Source of the DNA: an uncultured Bacteroides sp.
GTDB taxonomy: Bacteria > Bacteroidota > Bacteroidia > Bacteroidales > Bacteroidaceae
Direction: 5' to 3'
Assembly: GCA_934716785.1 (NCBI GenBank)
Contig: CAKUYM010000168.1
Coordinates: 1 to 9,038 of the forward strand
Length of the DNA: 9,038 nucleotides
The stretch's first letter is position 1, and the number at the start of each line of letters is the position of its first letter. Position numbers and translations under genes: made by a program. The notes below the pieces were generated by a model. That model saw nothing but the letters and a program-made list of their open reading frames with translations, made no database searches and was not told the DNA's origin. Shown one piece after another: positions 1-7,697 of this stretch.

Positions 1-308
1 GATATACCCTCCATGATGGCGGGTAATATCTTGTAGGACATCCGGCATGCCTTTTTCTATACATTGAAACAGGGTATCTCAAAGGTACCTTTTTCCAACC
101 GTTTTTGATACAGCGTGAATCCGTCGGTATCCCAATGCAAAAGCTTGACTTGCTGTCTGTTCTTACTAAAAAAAATAAAGACGGCTTCGCTCAGTGGGGG
201 CAGATCCATTTTCTGGGATACCAACTTATACAGGCCGTTGATTCCCAAGTTAATCCTTACATAACGCTGACAAACATAGTAGTGCATACCTTCATTCAAT
301 CCAAGCAT
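1..308 (-). pseudogene. tnpB: IS66 accessory protein TnpB, interrupted by an in-frame TAG, 3' end outside window
   Basis: This is IS66 Orf2 (TnpB), an accessory protein needed for transposition of many IS66 elements; its biochemical role is not settled. The 83-residue open part has the family core: a CQRYVRINLGINGLYKLV helix near the start, PLSEAVFIFFSKNRQQVKLL, then HWDTDGFTLYQKRLEKGTFE. Usual TnpB proteins are about 110-120 residues. The frame stops early at a TAG (57-59) just after FEIPCFNV, but the same frame continues with KKACRMSYKILPAIMEGI up to the window edge. That stretch looks like the missing C-terminal part (hydrophobic helix ending in EGI). The stop therefore looks like a nonsense mutation rather than the natural end. 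The ATG (306-308) overlaps the end of the tnpA frame by 13 bp and follows a strong ribosome-binding site, so translation was probably coupled. Confidence 0.75.
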
Positions 309-631
309 GGCAGTTCCTCCTTTTGATAAAATTTTAGAAAAGACATGACCGCTTTTGCGCTGCCATGCCTGATATTCACTTGCGTGCCGTCAGGAAAAAT
401 AAAACTGATACCGGACAGGACATCTCCGGAATCCGACCGACGGTGATCCGGCAGGTCTGTCGTTACGGGAAGAAACATGGTGCCCGTAGTGCCGGAAGAA
501 GGTAGCAGTTGCTCCGCCATCGACTTACACTAGCACTCACAGATCCGTTTCTTTGCTTCTTTCACAGACAGGCCGTTATCGCGCATCCACCAGCTCATAC
601 CATGCCGATGGATGTGATTCTTCTGCAGGAA
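296..631 (-). pseudogene. tnpA: IS66 accessory protein TnpA, decayed (in-frame TAG, HTH half missing)
   Basis: The downstream 74 residues (from the ATG at 520) have the C-terminal signature of IS66 Orf1: GISFIFPDGTQVNIRHGSAK followed by a helix AVMSFLKFYQ, preceded by a low-complexity linker. Intact TnpA is about 110-130 residues and begins with a helix-turn-helix domain. In the same frame upstream of the ATG there is a TAG (530-532), and beyond it FLQKNHIHRHGMSWW then MRDNGLSVKEAKKRI. The GLSVKEAKKRI part resembles the first half of the IS66 helix-turn-helix; the second half seems deleted. I therefore read the whole as one broken gene rather than a short intact one. The 5' limit is approximate: the frame stays open to 715, but the residues before FLQK show no family likeness. 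An internal start at 520 making a truncated protein cannot be excluded. Confidence 0.6.
316..324 (-). promoter_or_regulatory. Strong Shine-Dalgarno for tnpB
   Basis: The minus strand reads AAAAGGAGG here, seven bases before the tnpB ATG, inside the end of the tnpA frame. Bacteroidota genes usually lack such a strong site, and neither the macroglobulin gene nor pbpC in this window has one. It supports the chosen tnpB start and coupled translation within the IS element. Confidence 0.6.
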
Positions 632-735
632 AGAAGAGAAACAAAGTGTTGGAATACAGTTCAGTTCAATCAAGAATTTGTTCCACATAAGTTCATATCG
701 TACTGTTGCTATCATAATATTGTGATTTTTGTTAC

Positions 736-1286
736 AGAAGCAAAGGTAAGGAGAGACAAAATGCCGAACAAGGCTACATCGCAGATACGTTTACCATCTA
801 TATTATCCATTAAACTAAACACTTCCATGTATTCAGCAATTTCATCTTCTATCGCTTCCCGTTCTGCCAATATATAAGGTTATATGAGAACTGCACTAAA
901 CTTCTTGGCGACTATTATAAGAAAAGACAATCATCTAAAGAACTTATTGTGTTCGTTAATGCGAATGAAAAAAATCACCAAATCATCCCCGGCATACTCA
1001 AAATTGTTCAACTTGACAACTGATGATTCACCGCCATGAGATATCTCATTCTCATCACCTTTATCCATGTAAGTAATGTTAAGGTGTGATAAGTCAATCC
1101 ATAAATTGTTGGTGTTGGCAAATTCTATTAGTTCTTTAATTAGCCTTCCCTTATATCCCTCTATGGGTTTCAATTTTTCCTGCTGCTTTATACTTCTTCT
1201 GGTGATACAAGATGCTTGCTCCAAGAGAATATTGATTGGCGAGTACGCTCTATCCATTGCTTGTAAAATTCATTAATGTATTCCAT
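736..1286 (-). pseudogene. Relic of a polyvalent-protein-type kinase domain, multiply disrupted
   Basis: The main open stretch (931-1257, 108 aa) contains AYSPINILLEQAS, LKPIEGYKGRLIKELIEFA, then DKGDENEISHGGESSVVKLN and NNFEYAGDDLVIFFIRINEHN. The GxENE...VVKLN pattern fits the glycine-rich strand and conserved lysine of a kinase-like fold. From memory it resembles the putative polyvalent protein kinase domain found in Bacteroides mobile DNA; no database search was possible. The frame hits TGA (931-933). After a short garbled stretch it goes on as FSAVLI, TAA (879-881), then PYILAEREAIEDEIAEYM. That piece looks like the hinge and following helix of the same domain, with the TAA probably replacing a glutamine codon. 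At the 5' end, MEYINEFYKQWIER (ATG at 1286) reads in another frame, which suggests a frameshift near 1245. Homology fades by about 736, where the IS66 element seems to begin. No function is expected; a short intact gene at 931-1257 is the less likely alternative. Confidence 0.55.
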
Positions 1287-1469
1287 AATTCACATAATTA
1301 TGAGTTTATGCAAAAAAGCCAATCTATTTGAATCTGACAATATAAAGATGTATTAGCGTACCTTTAATGAATTTATTTATATTATATACCCCACCCCTTT
1401 AGATTAAGATCATGTTTTCTATTTAGACTTTATGTCTTGATAAAGTAAAATTTATAAAATAGACTCAAT

Positions 1470-1490
1470 AGGGACAATTCAAGAGTCCCT
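1470..1490 (-). terminator. Weak hairpin just after the FKBP gene, possible terminator
   Basis: On the minus strand AGGGAC (1490-1485) and GTCCCT (1475-1470) form a 6-bp stem with a 9-nt loop, starting at the first base of the FKBP stop codon. The downstream sequence is AT-rich but lacks a clean T run. A second AT-rich hairpin (7-bp stem ACTTTAT/ATAAAGT, 1427-1446) lies further along. Together they could end FKBP transcription, but neither is a textbook intrinsic terminator. Nothing else recognisable was seen in the 203-bp spacer 1287-1489. Confidence 0.3.
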
Positions 1491-1891
1491 TATGCAACAG
1501 CCAACAGTTCCACTTCGAATATCAAGGTCGAGTAAGCAGGAATAGAATCCATAGACTTATTGCCATACCCCATTGTATAAGGGATATAGATTATCCACTT
1601 ATCACCGACGTGCATTTTTTGAAGCGCTACCTGCCAGCCTTCTATCACATCACTAAGGCGCAAAGCATCCGGACAATTGCGCTCATAAGAGTTATCAAAA
1701 ACCCGACCGTCAATCAAACTACCCGTGTAATGCACTGTGACAATACTACGCGCCCCCGGAGAAACCACACTTTCGCCTGTCGCCAAAACTTTGTAATAGA
1801 TACCGCCCGGCAATGCGAAAACATCTTCCTGAAAAGACAGTCTCTTCAGAAATGCCCGATTAGCCTCTTTATAATCTTTCTTTTTTCCCAT
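1490..1891 (-). CDS. FKBP-type peptidyl-prolyl cis-trans isomerase
   Basis: A complete 133-residue single-domain FKBP, which catalyses cis-trans isomerisation at Xaa-Pro bonds during protein folding. Residues 1-30 are a charged helical extension (MGKKKDYKEANRAFLKRL). The FKBP core follows: IVTVHYTG (50-57), DGRVFDNS (61-68), SDVIEGWQVAL (80-90), GDKWIIYIP (96-104), GYG (108-110) and the last strand STLIFEVELL (121-130). Pocket residues matching human FKBP12 are Tyr55, Phe65, Asp66, Val82, Ile83, Trp86 and Phe125. Leu77 sits where FKBPs often have an aromatic residue. There is no signal peptide or lipobox, so it should be cytoplasmic, unlike many Bacteroides FKBPs that are exported. The ATG at 1891 is the first in frame, about 34 nt below a plausible transcription start. 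It is transcribed away from the macroglobulin operon and alone on its strand, apart from the decayed relics downstream. Its specific clients cannot be inferred. Confidence 0.93.
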   Translation of the reverse strand: MGKKKDYKEANRAFLKRLSFQEDVFALPGGIYYKVLATGESVVSPGARSIVTVHYTGSLIDGRVFDNSYERNCPDALRLSDVIEGWQVALQKMHVGDKWIIYIPYTMGYGNKSMDSIPAYSTLIFEVELLAVA

Positions 1892-1931
1892 ACACTGATT
1901 ACTTTCCCATACTCAAATTACTAAAGGGCTG

Positions 1932-1939
1932 CAAAAATA
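1932..1939 (-). promoter_or_regulatory. Bacteroidota -7 promoter box for the FKBP gene
   Basis: The minus strand reads TATTTTTG, an exact match to the Bacteroidota primary-sigma -7 consensus TAnnTTTG. A start about 7 nt downstream would give a leader of some 34 nt before the FKBP ATG. No clear TTTG-like -33 element is visible at the expected 19-21 nt spacing, so support rests on the -7 match and position. Confidence 0.5.
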
Positions 1940-1972
1940 ATCAGAATAAGGAAAAATGTGCCATAAAAACAG

Positions 1973-1980
1973 TATATTTG
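1973..1980 (+). promoter_or_regulatory. Bacteroidota -7 promoter box for the macroglobulin-pbpC operon
   Basis: TATATTTG matches the TAnnTTTG consensus exactly. Transcription would start near 1986-1988, about 22 nt before the ATG at 2009. The expected -33 TTTG is not seen around 1949-1954. A start this close also argues against the TTG at 1982 as the initiation codon, since it would leave almost no leader. Confidence 0.55.
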
Positions 1981-2008
1981 TTTGCTGAATCATAAAAACC
2001 TCATCGCT

Positions 2009-5000
2009 ATGAGACAAATTAAGACTACACGTAGCCTGAATGCTACCGGACTATTCTTACTTATCATGCTGCTTGCAGGAATCTCCTCATGCACACGTAC
2101 TAAAAAGGACATTATTCCTTCTGCCGATTATGCCTCGTATGTAAATGCCTACACGGGGGGAGTAATCTCTCAAAACTCGACCATACGCATCGAGTTGACC
2201 CATGACCAGCCGATGGTAGATATAAACAATGAGCTGAAAGACAACCCGTTCAGTTTTTCTCCATCCTTAAGGGGAAAAGCGTATTGGGTGAGCAATAATA
2301 CCATTGAATTTTTGCCGGAAGAAGGTACGCTGAAACCCGGTACGCTTTACGAAGGCACTTTCCGTTTGGGAGATTTCGTAGAAGTAGCAGACAAGAAATT
2401 GAAAGAGTTTAACTTCTCATTCCGCGTGCAAGAACGTAATTTCACCTTGCAACTGGAGTCACTTCCGATTACAGCCACCAATCCGGATGAGATAGATATC
2501 AAAGGAGAGATACGCTTCAGTGACACAGCGAAAAAAGAAGAGGTGGAAAAGATGCTAACCGCCAACGATGACAAGAAAAGCTATCCGGTGGAAGTCATCG
2601 CAACTGATAACCAGACCCGATACCTGTTCAACATCAAGCAGATACAACGGGAAGCCGAAGACTACACACTGACTATTACAGCCGATGGCACCTCCGCAGG
2701 GATTGCGATCAAGCAAAGCGAAGACGTTCTGATTCCCGCCAAAGACAGTTTCCGTTTCCTTTCCGCCAAGCGCATCGACCAACCGGAAAACGGCATAGAG
2801 ATTGTATTCTCCTCTCCCCTATCCGCCACCCAAGATTTGAAAGGGTTGATTGAGATTCCGGAAATCTCCTCATCCGTCTTCCAAATCAGCGATAACAGAG
2901 TATCTATATATTTTGAAGCAAACGAGCTGAACAAATTGACGCTTAACATCCATGAAGGAGTTAAAGACTATCAAGACAAGGCGTTAGGAACTTCCCACAC
3001 TATCTCATTCAGCGAAGTCAGCCTGAAGCCACAAGTGGAGATGTCTGCCTCCGCCGCTATCCTGCCCGATTCAAAAAGCCTGATTATCCCGTTCAGGGCG
3101 GTCAACCTATATGCCGTGGATTTGAGCGTAATCCGCATCTTCGAGAACAATGTGCTAATGTTCATGCAGACCAACTCGCTCGCATCCGCCAATGAGCTGC
3201 GCCGTTCGGGACGACTGGTCTACAAGAAAACATTGTGGCTCGCCAAAGATACCTCCAAAGATATCCATCATTGGGAAGATTACTCCATAGATCTTGCCGG
3301 ATTGATCCATCAGGAACCGGGTGCCATATACCGCGTGGTGCTCTCCTTCCGTCAAGAATACTCCGCTTATCCCTGCGGAGGAAACAATGCTCCGGAGATG
3401 AAGTTTGCCGACAACAATGCATCCGACGGCCTGACCAAAGTAAGCGGCAATGTCCTGTCTGATGAAGATGAAGCTGTATGGAACACACCCGAATCCTATT
3501 ATTACTACAACGGTGAAGCAATGGACTGGAGTGTGTACCGATGGACAGAACGGGATAATCCCTGTCATCCGTCCTATTATATGAATTCCGACCGGGGTGC
3601 AGCCTGCAATGTGTTCGCCTCCAATTTGGGAATGATCGTAAAACAAAATTCGCAGAACAAATTGTGGATTGCCGTAAATGACATTCTCAGTACCGAACCG
3701 GTAGAAAAAGCGCAAGTGACAGCCTATAACTTCCAACTGCAACCTGTAGGAAAAGGAGAGACCGATAAAAAAGGGTTCGTCGAAATCACCTCGAAGGGCG
3801 TGCCTTTCATAGTCGTGGCCGAATCGGAGAAGCAGAAGGCTTATGTCCGTGTAGTAGACGGTGAGGAACAGTCTGTCAGTCGGTTTGACGTGGGTGGAAA
3901 GGATATCCGGAAAGGATTGAAAGGATTCATCTATGGCGAAAGAGGGGTATGGCGACCGGGAGACACGCTGCACATATCCTTTATACTGGAAGACCGAGAG
4001 AAAAGAATTCCTGACAAGCATCCCGTGTCATTGGAGCTTTACAATCCCAAAGGACAATTCTATACGAAAATGATCTCTACACAGGGAATGAACGGGTTCT
4101 ACACATTCAATATCCCGACACAGGCCGATGTTCCTACCGGACTTTGGAATGCATACGTCAAAGTGGGTGGAACAGCTTTCCACAAAGGGTTGCGCATTGA
4201 AACCATCAAGCCCAACCGTCTGAAAATTAACTTAGGACTGCCCAAACTCTTGCAATCTACGGACAAGAACTTATATGCCCCGCTCACTTCGACATGGCTG
4301 ACGGGAGCTACGGCATCCGGTCTGAAAGCCAAAGTGGAAATGTCCTTGTCCAAAGTAAATACGCAATTCAAAAACTACGGACAATATATCTTCAATGACC
4401 CTGCCACAGATTTTACAACCATCAAGACAGATGTGTTTGACGGCACATTGGATGCAAGCGGGAAAGCAAGCGTGGCGCTGAAAGTTCCGGCAGCCGCAAA
4501 TGCACCAGGTATGCTGAATGCCACTTTTACCACCCGTGTGTTTGAACCGGGCGGTGATGCCAGCATCTACACGCAGAGTGTTCCGTTCTCACCCTTCACC
4601 TCTTATGTCGGCATCAACCTGAATCAGCCGAAAGGCAAATATATAGAGACGGACAAAGACCATGTGTTCGATATTGTAACCGTCAATGCACAGGGACAGC
4701 CGATCAGCCGATCCAACTTAGAGTATAAGATATACCGAATCAGTTGGAGTTGGTGGTGGGAGAACAGTGACGAGTCTTTCGGCACTTATATCAACAGCAG
4801 TTCCATTGCCCCCGTTGCCGGCGGCAGCCTGCAGACTATCGGCGGAAAGTGCTCTTTCAAGTTCCGGGTCAACTATCCGTCGTGGGGACGTTATTTGGTT
4901 TATGTGAAAGACAAAGAGAGCGGTCATGCCACAGGAGGCACGATTTATGTAGACTGGCCCGAATGGCGGGGACGTTCGAGCAAAACAGATCCGAGTGGCA

Positions 5001-7612
5001 TCAAGATGCTGACTTTCTCTCTGGACAAAGACTCTTATGAGATTGGAGAGACAGCTACCGCTATCATTCCCGCAGCAGCGGGCGGACGCGCATTGGTGTC
5101 CATCGAAAACGGCTCTTCCGTGTTGCGGCAGGAATGGATTGAAGTGTCCAACGACGAAGATACGAAATATGCCTTCAAGATTACCCCGGAGATGGCTCCG
5201 AATGTGTACTTGCACATCAGTCTGCTACAGCCGCATGCGCAAACTATCAACGATTTGCCCATACGCATGTACGGTGTTGTCCCGGTGTTTGTGACCAACA
5301 GCCAGACGGTGCTGCAACCGCAGATACAGATGCCGGAGGTGCTGCGTCCGGAGACCAACTTCAACGTCACCGTCAGCGAAAAGAGCGGAAAGCCGATGAC
5401 TTATACATTGGCCATCGTTGACGACGGACTGTTGGATCTCACAAACTTCAAAACGCCCGACCCGTGGAATGACTTCTACTCGCGCGAAGCACTCGGCATC
5501 CGCACATGGGATATGTACGACAATGTATTGGGGGCATCCGCAGGATGTTACAGTTCGCTTTTCAGCACCGGTGGAGACGCGACACTGAAACCTGCCGATG
5601 CAAAAGCGAACCGCTTCAAGCCGGTAGTCAAGTTTGCCGGACCTTTCTATCTGGGAAAAGGGAAGAAACAGACACATACGTTGAAACTTCCGATGTATGT
5701 AGGCTCCGTGCGCGCCATGGTGGTTGCTGGACAAGACGGAGCATACGGCAGTGCAGAAAAGAACGCATTTGTGCGGACACCGTTAATGCTATTGTCGACA
5801 TTGCCGCGTGTGCTAAGCATTCAGGAAGAGATCACCGTTCCGGTAAATATCTTCGCAATGGAGAATCAGGTGAAGGACGTAACCGTATCCATCCAGACAT
5901 CCGGCAGCGGAGTGCAGATTGTGGGAAATGACCGGAAGACGCTCACGTTCAGCCAACCGGGCGACAAGCTCACATACTTCACCTTAAAAACAGGCAGCAA
6001 AACCGGAAAAGCGACGATCTACCTGACAGCAAGCGGTGGCGGACAGCAGACAAAAGAAACCATCGAGATAGAAGTACGCAACCCTAATCCGGTGGTAACA
6101 CTGCGTGACAGCCGATGGATAGAAGCCGGACAAAGCGGCGAACTCTCTTATAATCTGAACGGATCGCCCGCCAACAACCGGATCCAACTGGAAGTATCCC
6201 GCATTCCTTCCGTAGACATCAGCCGACGGTTTAACTTCTTATATAACTACCAACACCATTGCACAGAGCAATTGGTATCCAAGGCATTGCCACTGCTGTT
6301 TGTCTCCCAGTTCAAAGACGTGGACAACAAGGAAGCCGAAAAGATAAAAGTGAATGTGCAGGAAGCTATCCGGCAGGTTTACGGTCGCCAGTTGCCCAAC
6401 GGTGGATTTGTATATTGGTCGGGCAATGCCGTTGCCGATGAATGGATCAGCTCCTACGCAGGAATGTTCCTCACATTGGCACAAGAAAAAGGATATGCCG
6501 TCCATTCGAATGTATTGAGTAAGTGGAAACGTTTCCAACGCGCTGCCGCACAAAACTGGCGCATGCCGCAAGACGCAAATGGCTGGCAACGATGGCAGTC
6601 GGAACTGCAACAAGCATTCCGTCTATATGTGTTGGCATTGGCGGGAGCACCCGAATATGGAGCGATGAACAGGATGAAGGAACAGACGGGATTATCCATA
6701 CAAGCAAAGTGGAGATTGGCGGCAGCATATGCCCTGACGGGAAAGATGAAGCCTGCCGAAGAGCTTGTGTACAATGCGGAAACGACAGTGAGCCCCTACT
6801 CCTCCATGAACTTGGTCTACGGCTCGGCCGACCGGGACGAAGCTATGATTCTGGAAACTCTGATTCTGATGAATCGTGAACGGGACGCCTTGCAGCAAGC
6901 GAAGGTAGTTTCAAAGAACCTGTCGCAAGAAGATTGCTTCGATACTCAATCCACTGCTTTTGCCCTGATGGCAATGGGTCGTTTGGCTGAGAAATTATCG
7001 GGTACATTAGAGTTTGCATGGGCATGGAATGGCAAACAGCAGCCTGCCGTCAAATCGGCAAAAGCCGTATTTGAGAAGGAGCTGTCCGCTACCCCGAAGT
7101 CCGGTAGCGTTTCCGTGAAAAACCAAGGAAAGGGAGTGCTCTGCGTAGATATCATCACACGCATGCAGTTGCTGAACGACACGTTGCCCGCCATCAATGA
7201 CAACCTCCGTATGGACGTAAGATATGCGAATTTGAATGGCACACCGCTTCTTGTCAATGATATCAGGCAGGGAACTGACTTTATGGCCGTTGTCTCCATA
7301 TCCAATATCAGCGGAACTTCCGATTATACCAATCTGGCATTGACGCATATCATTCCCTCCGGTTGGGAAATATATAACGAGAGAATGGCTTTCCCCGAAA
7401 ACCCTGCGAACAAGTATACCTATCAGGATATACGTGATGACAGGGTGCTGACTTATTTCGACCTGAAACGTGGCGAGACGAAAGCATTTACGATCAGGCT
7501 GCAGGCAACCTACGCAGGAGAGTTCATTCTTCCGGCCGTTCAATGTGAAGCCATGTATGACACCAATATACAGGCGCGAAGCAAAGCGGGAAGAACAACA
7601 GTCAGCCGATAA
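2009..7612 (+). CDS. Alpha-2-macroglobulin family lipoprotein with thioester
   Basis: An 1867-residue bacterial alpha-2-macroglobulin, a periplasmic protease trap related to E. coli YfhM (about 1650 aa). Cleavage of a bait segment exposes an internal thioester that captures the attacker. Residues 1-27 are a lipoprotein signal (hydrophobic LFLLIMLLAG, lipobox ISSC, Cys28). The residues after Cys28 (TRTKKD) lack the acidic surface-export signal of Bacteroides, so a periplasm-facing anchor is likely. Domains in order: N-terminal macroglobulin repeats (about 35-635); MG2 starting at YGERGVWRPGD (642-652); further macroglobulin domains to about 980; bait-region domain from about 1000; the A2M core near 1208-1300 (KFAGPFYLG); the thioester domain from about 1400 with CTEQ at 1418-1421 and NGGFVYW at 1464; and a C-terminal macroglobulin domain (about 1725-1860). 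I chose ATG 2009 over TTG 1982 because it gives a compact signal peptide and an ordinary leader. Stop TAA lies 37 bp before pbpC, so the two are probably cotranscribed. Confidence 0.95.
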   Translation: MRQIKTTRSLNATGLFLLIMLLAGISSCTRTKKDIIPSADYASYVNAYTGGVISQNSTIRIELTHDQPMVDINNELKDNPFSFSPSLRGKAYWVSNNTIEFLPEEGTLKPGTLYEGTFRLGDFVEVADKKLKEFNFSFRVQERNFTLQLESLPITATNPDEIDIKGEIRFSDTAKKEEVEKMLTANDDKKSYPVEVIATDNQTRYLFNIKQIQREAEDYTLTITADGTSAGIAIKQSEDVLIPAKDSFRFLSAKRIDQPENGIEIVFSSPLSATQDLKGLIEIPEISSSVFQISDNRVSIYFEANELNKLTLNIHEGVKDYQDKALGTSHTISFSEVSLKPQVEMSASAAILPDSKSLIIPFRAVNLYAVDLSVIRIFENNVLMFMQTNSLASANELRRSGRLVYKKTLWLAKDTSKDIHHWEDYSIDLAGLIHQEPGAIYRVVLSFRQEYSAYPCGGNNAPEMKFADNNASDGLTKVSGNVLSDEDEAVWNTPESYYYYNGEAMDWSVYRWTERDNPCHPSYYMNSDRGAACNVFASNLGMIVKQNSQNKLWIAVNDILSTEPVEKAQVTAYNFQLQPVGKGETDKKGFVEITSKGVPFIVVAESEKQKAYVRVVDGEEQSVSRFDVGGKDIRKGLKGFIYGERGVWRPGDTLHISFILEDREKRIPDKHPVSLELYNPKGQFYTKMISTQGMNGFYTFNIPTQADVPTGLWNAYVKVGGTAFHKGLRIETIKPNRLKINLGLPKLLQSTDKNLYAPLTSTWLTGATASGLKAKVEMSLSKVNTQFKNYGQYIFNDPATDFTTIKTDVFDGTLDASGKASVALKVPAAANAPGMLNATFTTRVFEPGGDASIYTQSVPFSPFTSYVGINLNQPKGKYIETDKDHVFDIVTVNAQGQPISRSNLEYKIYRISWSWWWENSDESFGTYINSSSIAPVAGGSLQTIGGKCSFKFRVNYPSWGRYLVYVKDKESGHATGGTIYVDWPEWRGRSSKTDPSGIKMLTFSLDKDSYEIGETATAIIPAAAGGRALVSIENGSSVLRQEWIEVSNDEDTKYAFKITPEMAPNVYLHISLLQPHAQTINDLPIRMYGVVPVFVTNSQTVLQPQIQMPEVLRPETNFNVTVSEKSGKPMTYTLAIVDDGLLDLTNFKTPDPWNDFYSREALGIRTWDMYDNVLGASAGCYSSLFSTGGDATLKPADAKANRFKPVVKFAGPFYLGKGKKQTHTLKLPMYVGSVRAMVVAGQDGAYGSAEKNAFVRTPLMLLSTLPRVLSIQEEITVPVNIFAMENQVKDVTVSIQTSGSGVQIVGNDRKTLTFSQPGDKLTYFTLKTGSKTGKATIYLTASGGGQQTKETIEIEVRNPNPVVTLRDSRWIEAGQSGELSYNLNGSPANNRIQLEVSRIPSVDISRRFNFLYNYQHHCTEQLVSKALPLLFVSQFKDVDNKEAEKIKVNVQEAIRQVYGRQLPNGGFVYWSGNAVADEWISSYAGMFLTLAQEKGYAVHSNVLSKWKRFQRAAAQNWRMPQDANGWQRWQSELQQAFRLYVLALAGAPEYGAMNRMKEQTGLSIQAKWRLAAAYALTGKMKPAEELVYNAETTVSPYSSMNLVYGSADRDEAMILETLILMNRERDALQQAKVVSKNLSQEDCFDTQSTAFALMAMGRLAEKLSGTLEFAWAWNGKQQPAVKSAKAVFEKELSATPKSGSVSVKNQGKGVLCVDIITRMQLLNDTLPAINDNLRMDVRYANLNGTPLLVNDIRQGTDFMAVVSISNISGTSDYTNLALTHIIPSGWEIYNERMAFPENPANKYTYQDIRDDRVLTYFDLKRGETKAFTIRLQATYAGEFILPAVQCEAMYDTNIQARSKAGRTTVSR

Positions 7613-7649
7613 TGCGATTTTGTTCACGGAACGAGTCCGGTTTACGAAA

Positions 7650-7697
7650 ATGAAGCAAACTCTGTTCATGAGAATGAAGCAAACTCTGTTCATGAGA
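7650..7697 (+). repeat. Perfect 24-bp tandem duplication over the pbpC start
   Basis: Two identical 24-bp units, 7650-7673 and 7674-7697, lie head to tail with no mismatch. The unit is eight codons and begins with ATG, so the protein starts MKQTLFMR twice and the frame is kept. Each unit contains two in-frame ATGs. No purine-rich ribosome-binding site precedes either copy. Confidence 0.97.

Larger units (their letters stand above)
1..735 (-). mobile_element. Partial, decayed IS66-family insertion sequence
   Basis: Two adjacent minus-strand reading frames match the paired accessory proteins of IS66-family elements, in the usual order tnpA then tnpB with a short overlap. The large DDE transposase gene (tnpC) should follow left of position 1 and is not visible. 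Both accessory frames carry an in-frame TAG, so this copy is probably inactive. The right-hand end is not certain. I place it at 735 because the minus strand reads GTAAC there, and IS66 terminal repeats usually begin GTAA; this also leaves about 100 bp before the tnpA-like coding starts, and the neighbouring kinase-like relic extends to about this point. Seen: the two ORFs and their stops. Family knowledge: gene order and GTAA ends. Inferred: the boundary. Confidence 0.65.

Noticed and set aside
105..326. 73-codon plus-strand open frame
   Set aside because: It is the complement of tnpB, whose minus-strand reading is clearly an IS66 protein.
509..877. 122-codon plus-strand open frame
   Set aside because: It runs opposite the tnpA and kinase relics, whose minus-strand readings match known families; the plus-strand translation matches nothing I recognise.
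1293..1302. Palindrome CATAATTATG upstream of the kinase relic
   Set aside because: Ten-base palindromes are expected by chance in such AT-rich spacer, and there is no second copy or intact gene to regulate.
1427..1446. AT-rich 7-bp hairpin (ACTTTAT/ATAAAGT)
   Set aside because: The stem is nearly all A and T, so it is weak, and no proper T run follows on either strand; not listed as a terminator of its own.
1982..2008. TTG start nine codons upstream of the macroglobulin ATG
   Set aside because: It lies next to the -7 box, almost at the predicted transcription start, and it would add a polar stretch before an already complete lipoprotein signal.
3155..4021. 288-codon minus-strand open frame opposite the macroglobulin gene
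   Set aside because: It is an antisense shadow of a strongly supported gene; the translation has no recognisable domain and no promoter or ribosome-binding site of its own.
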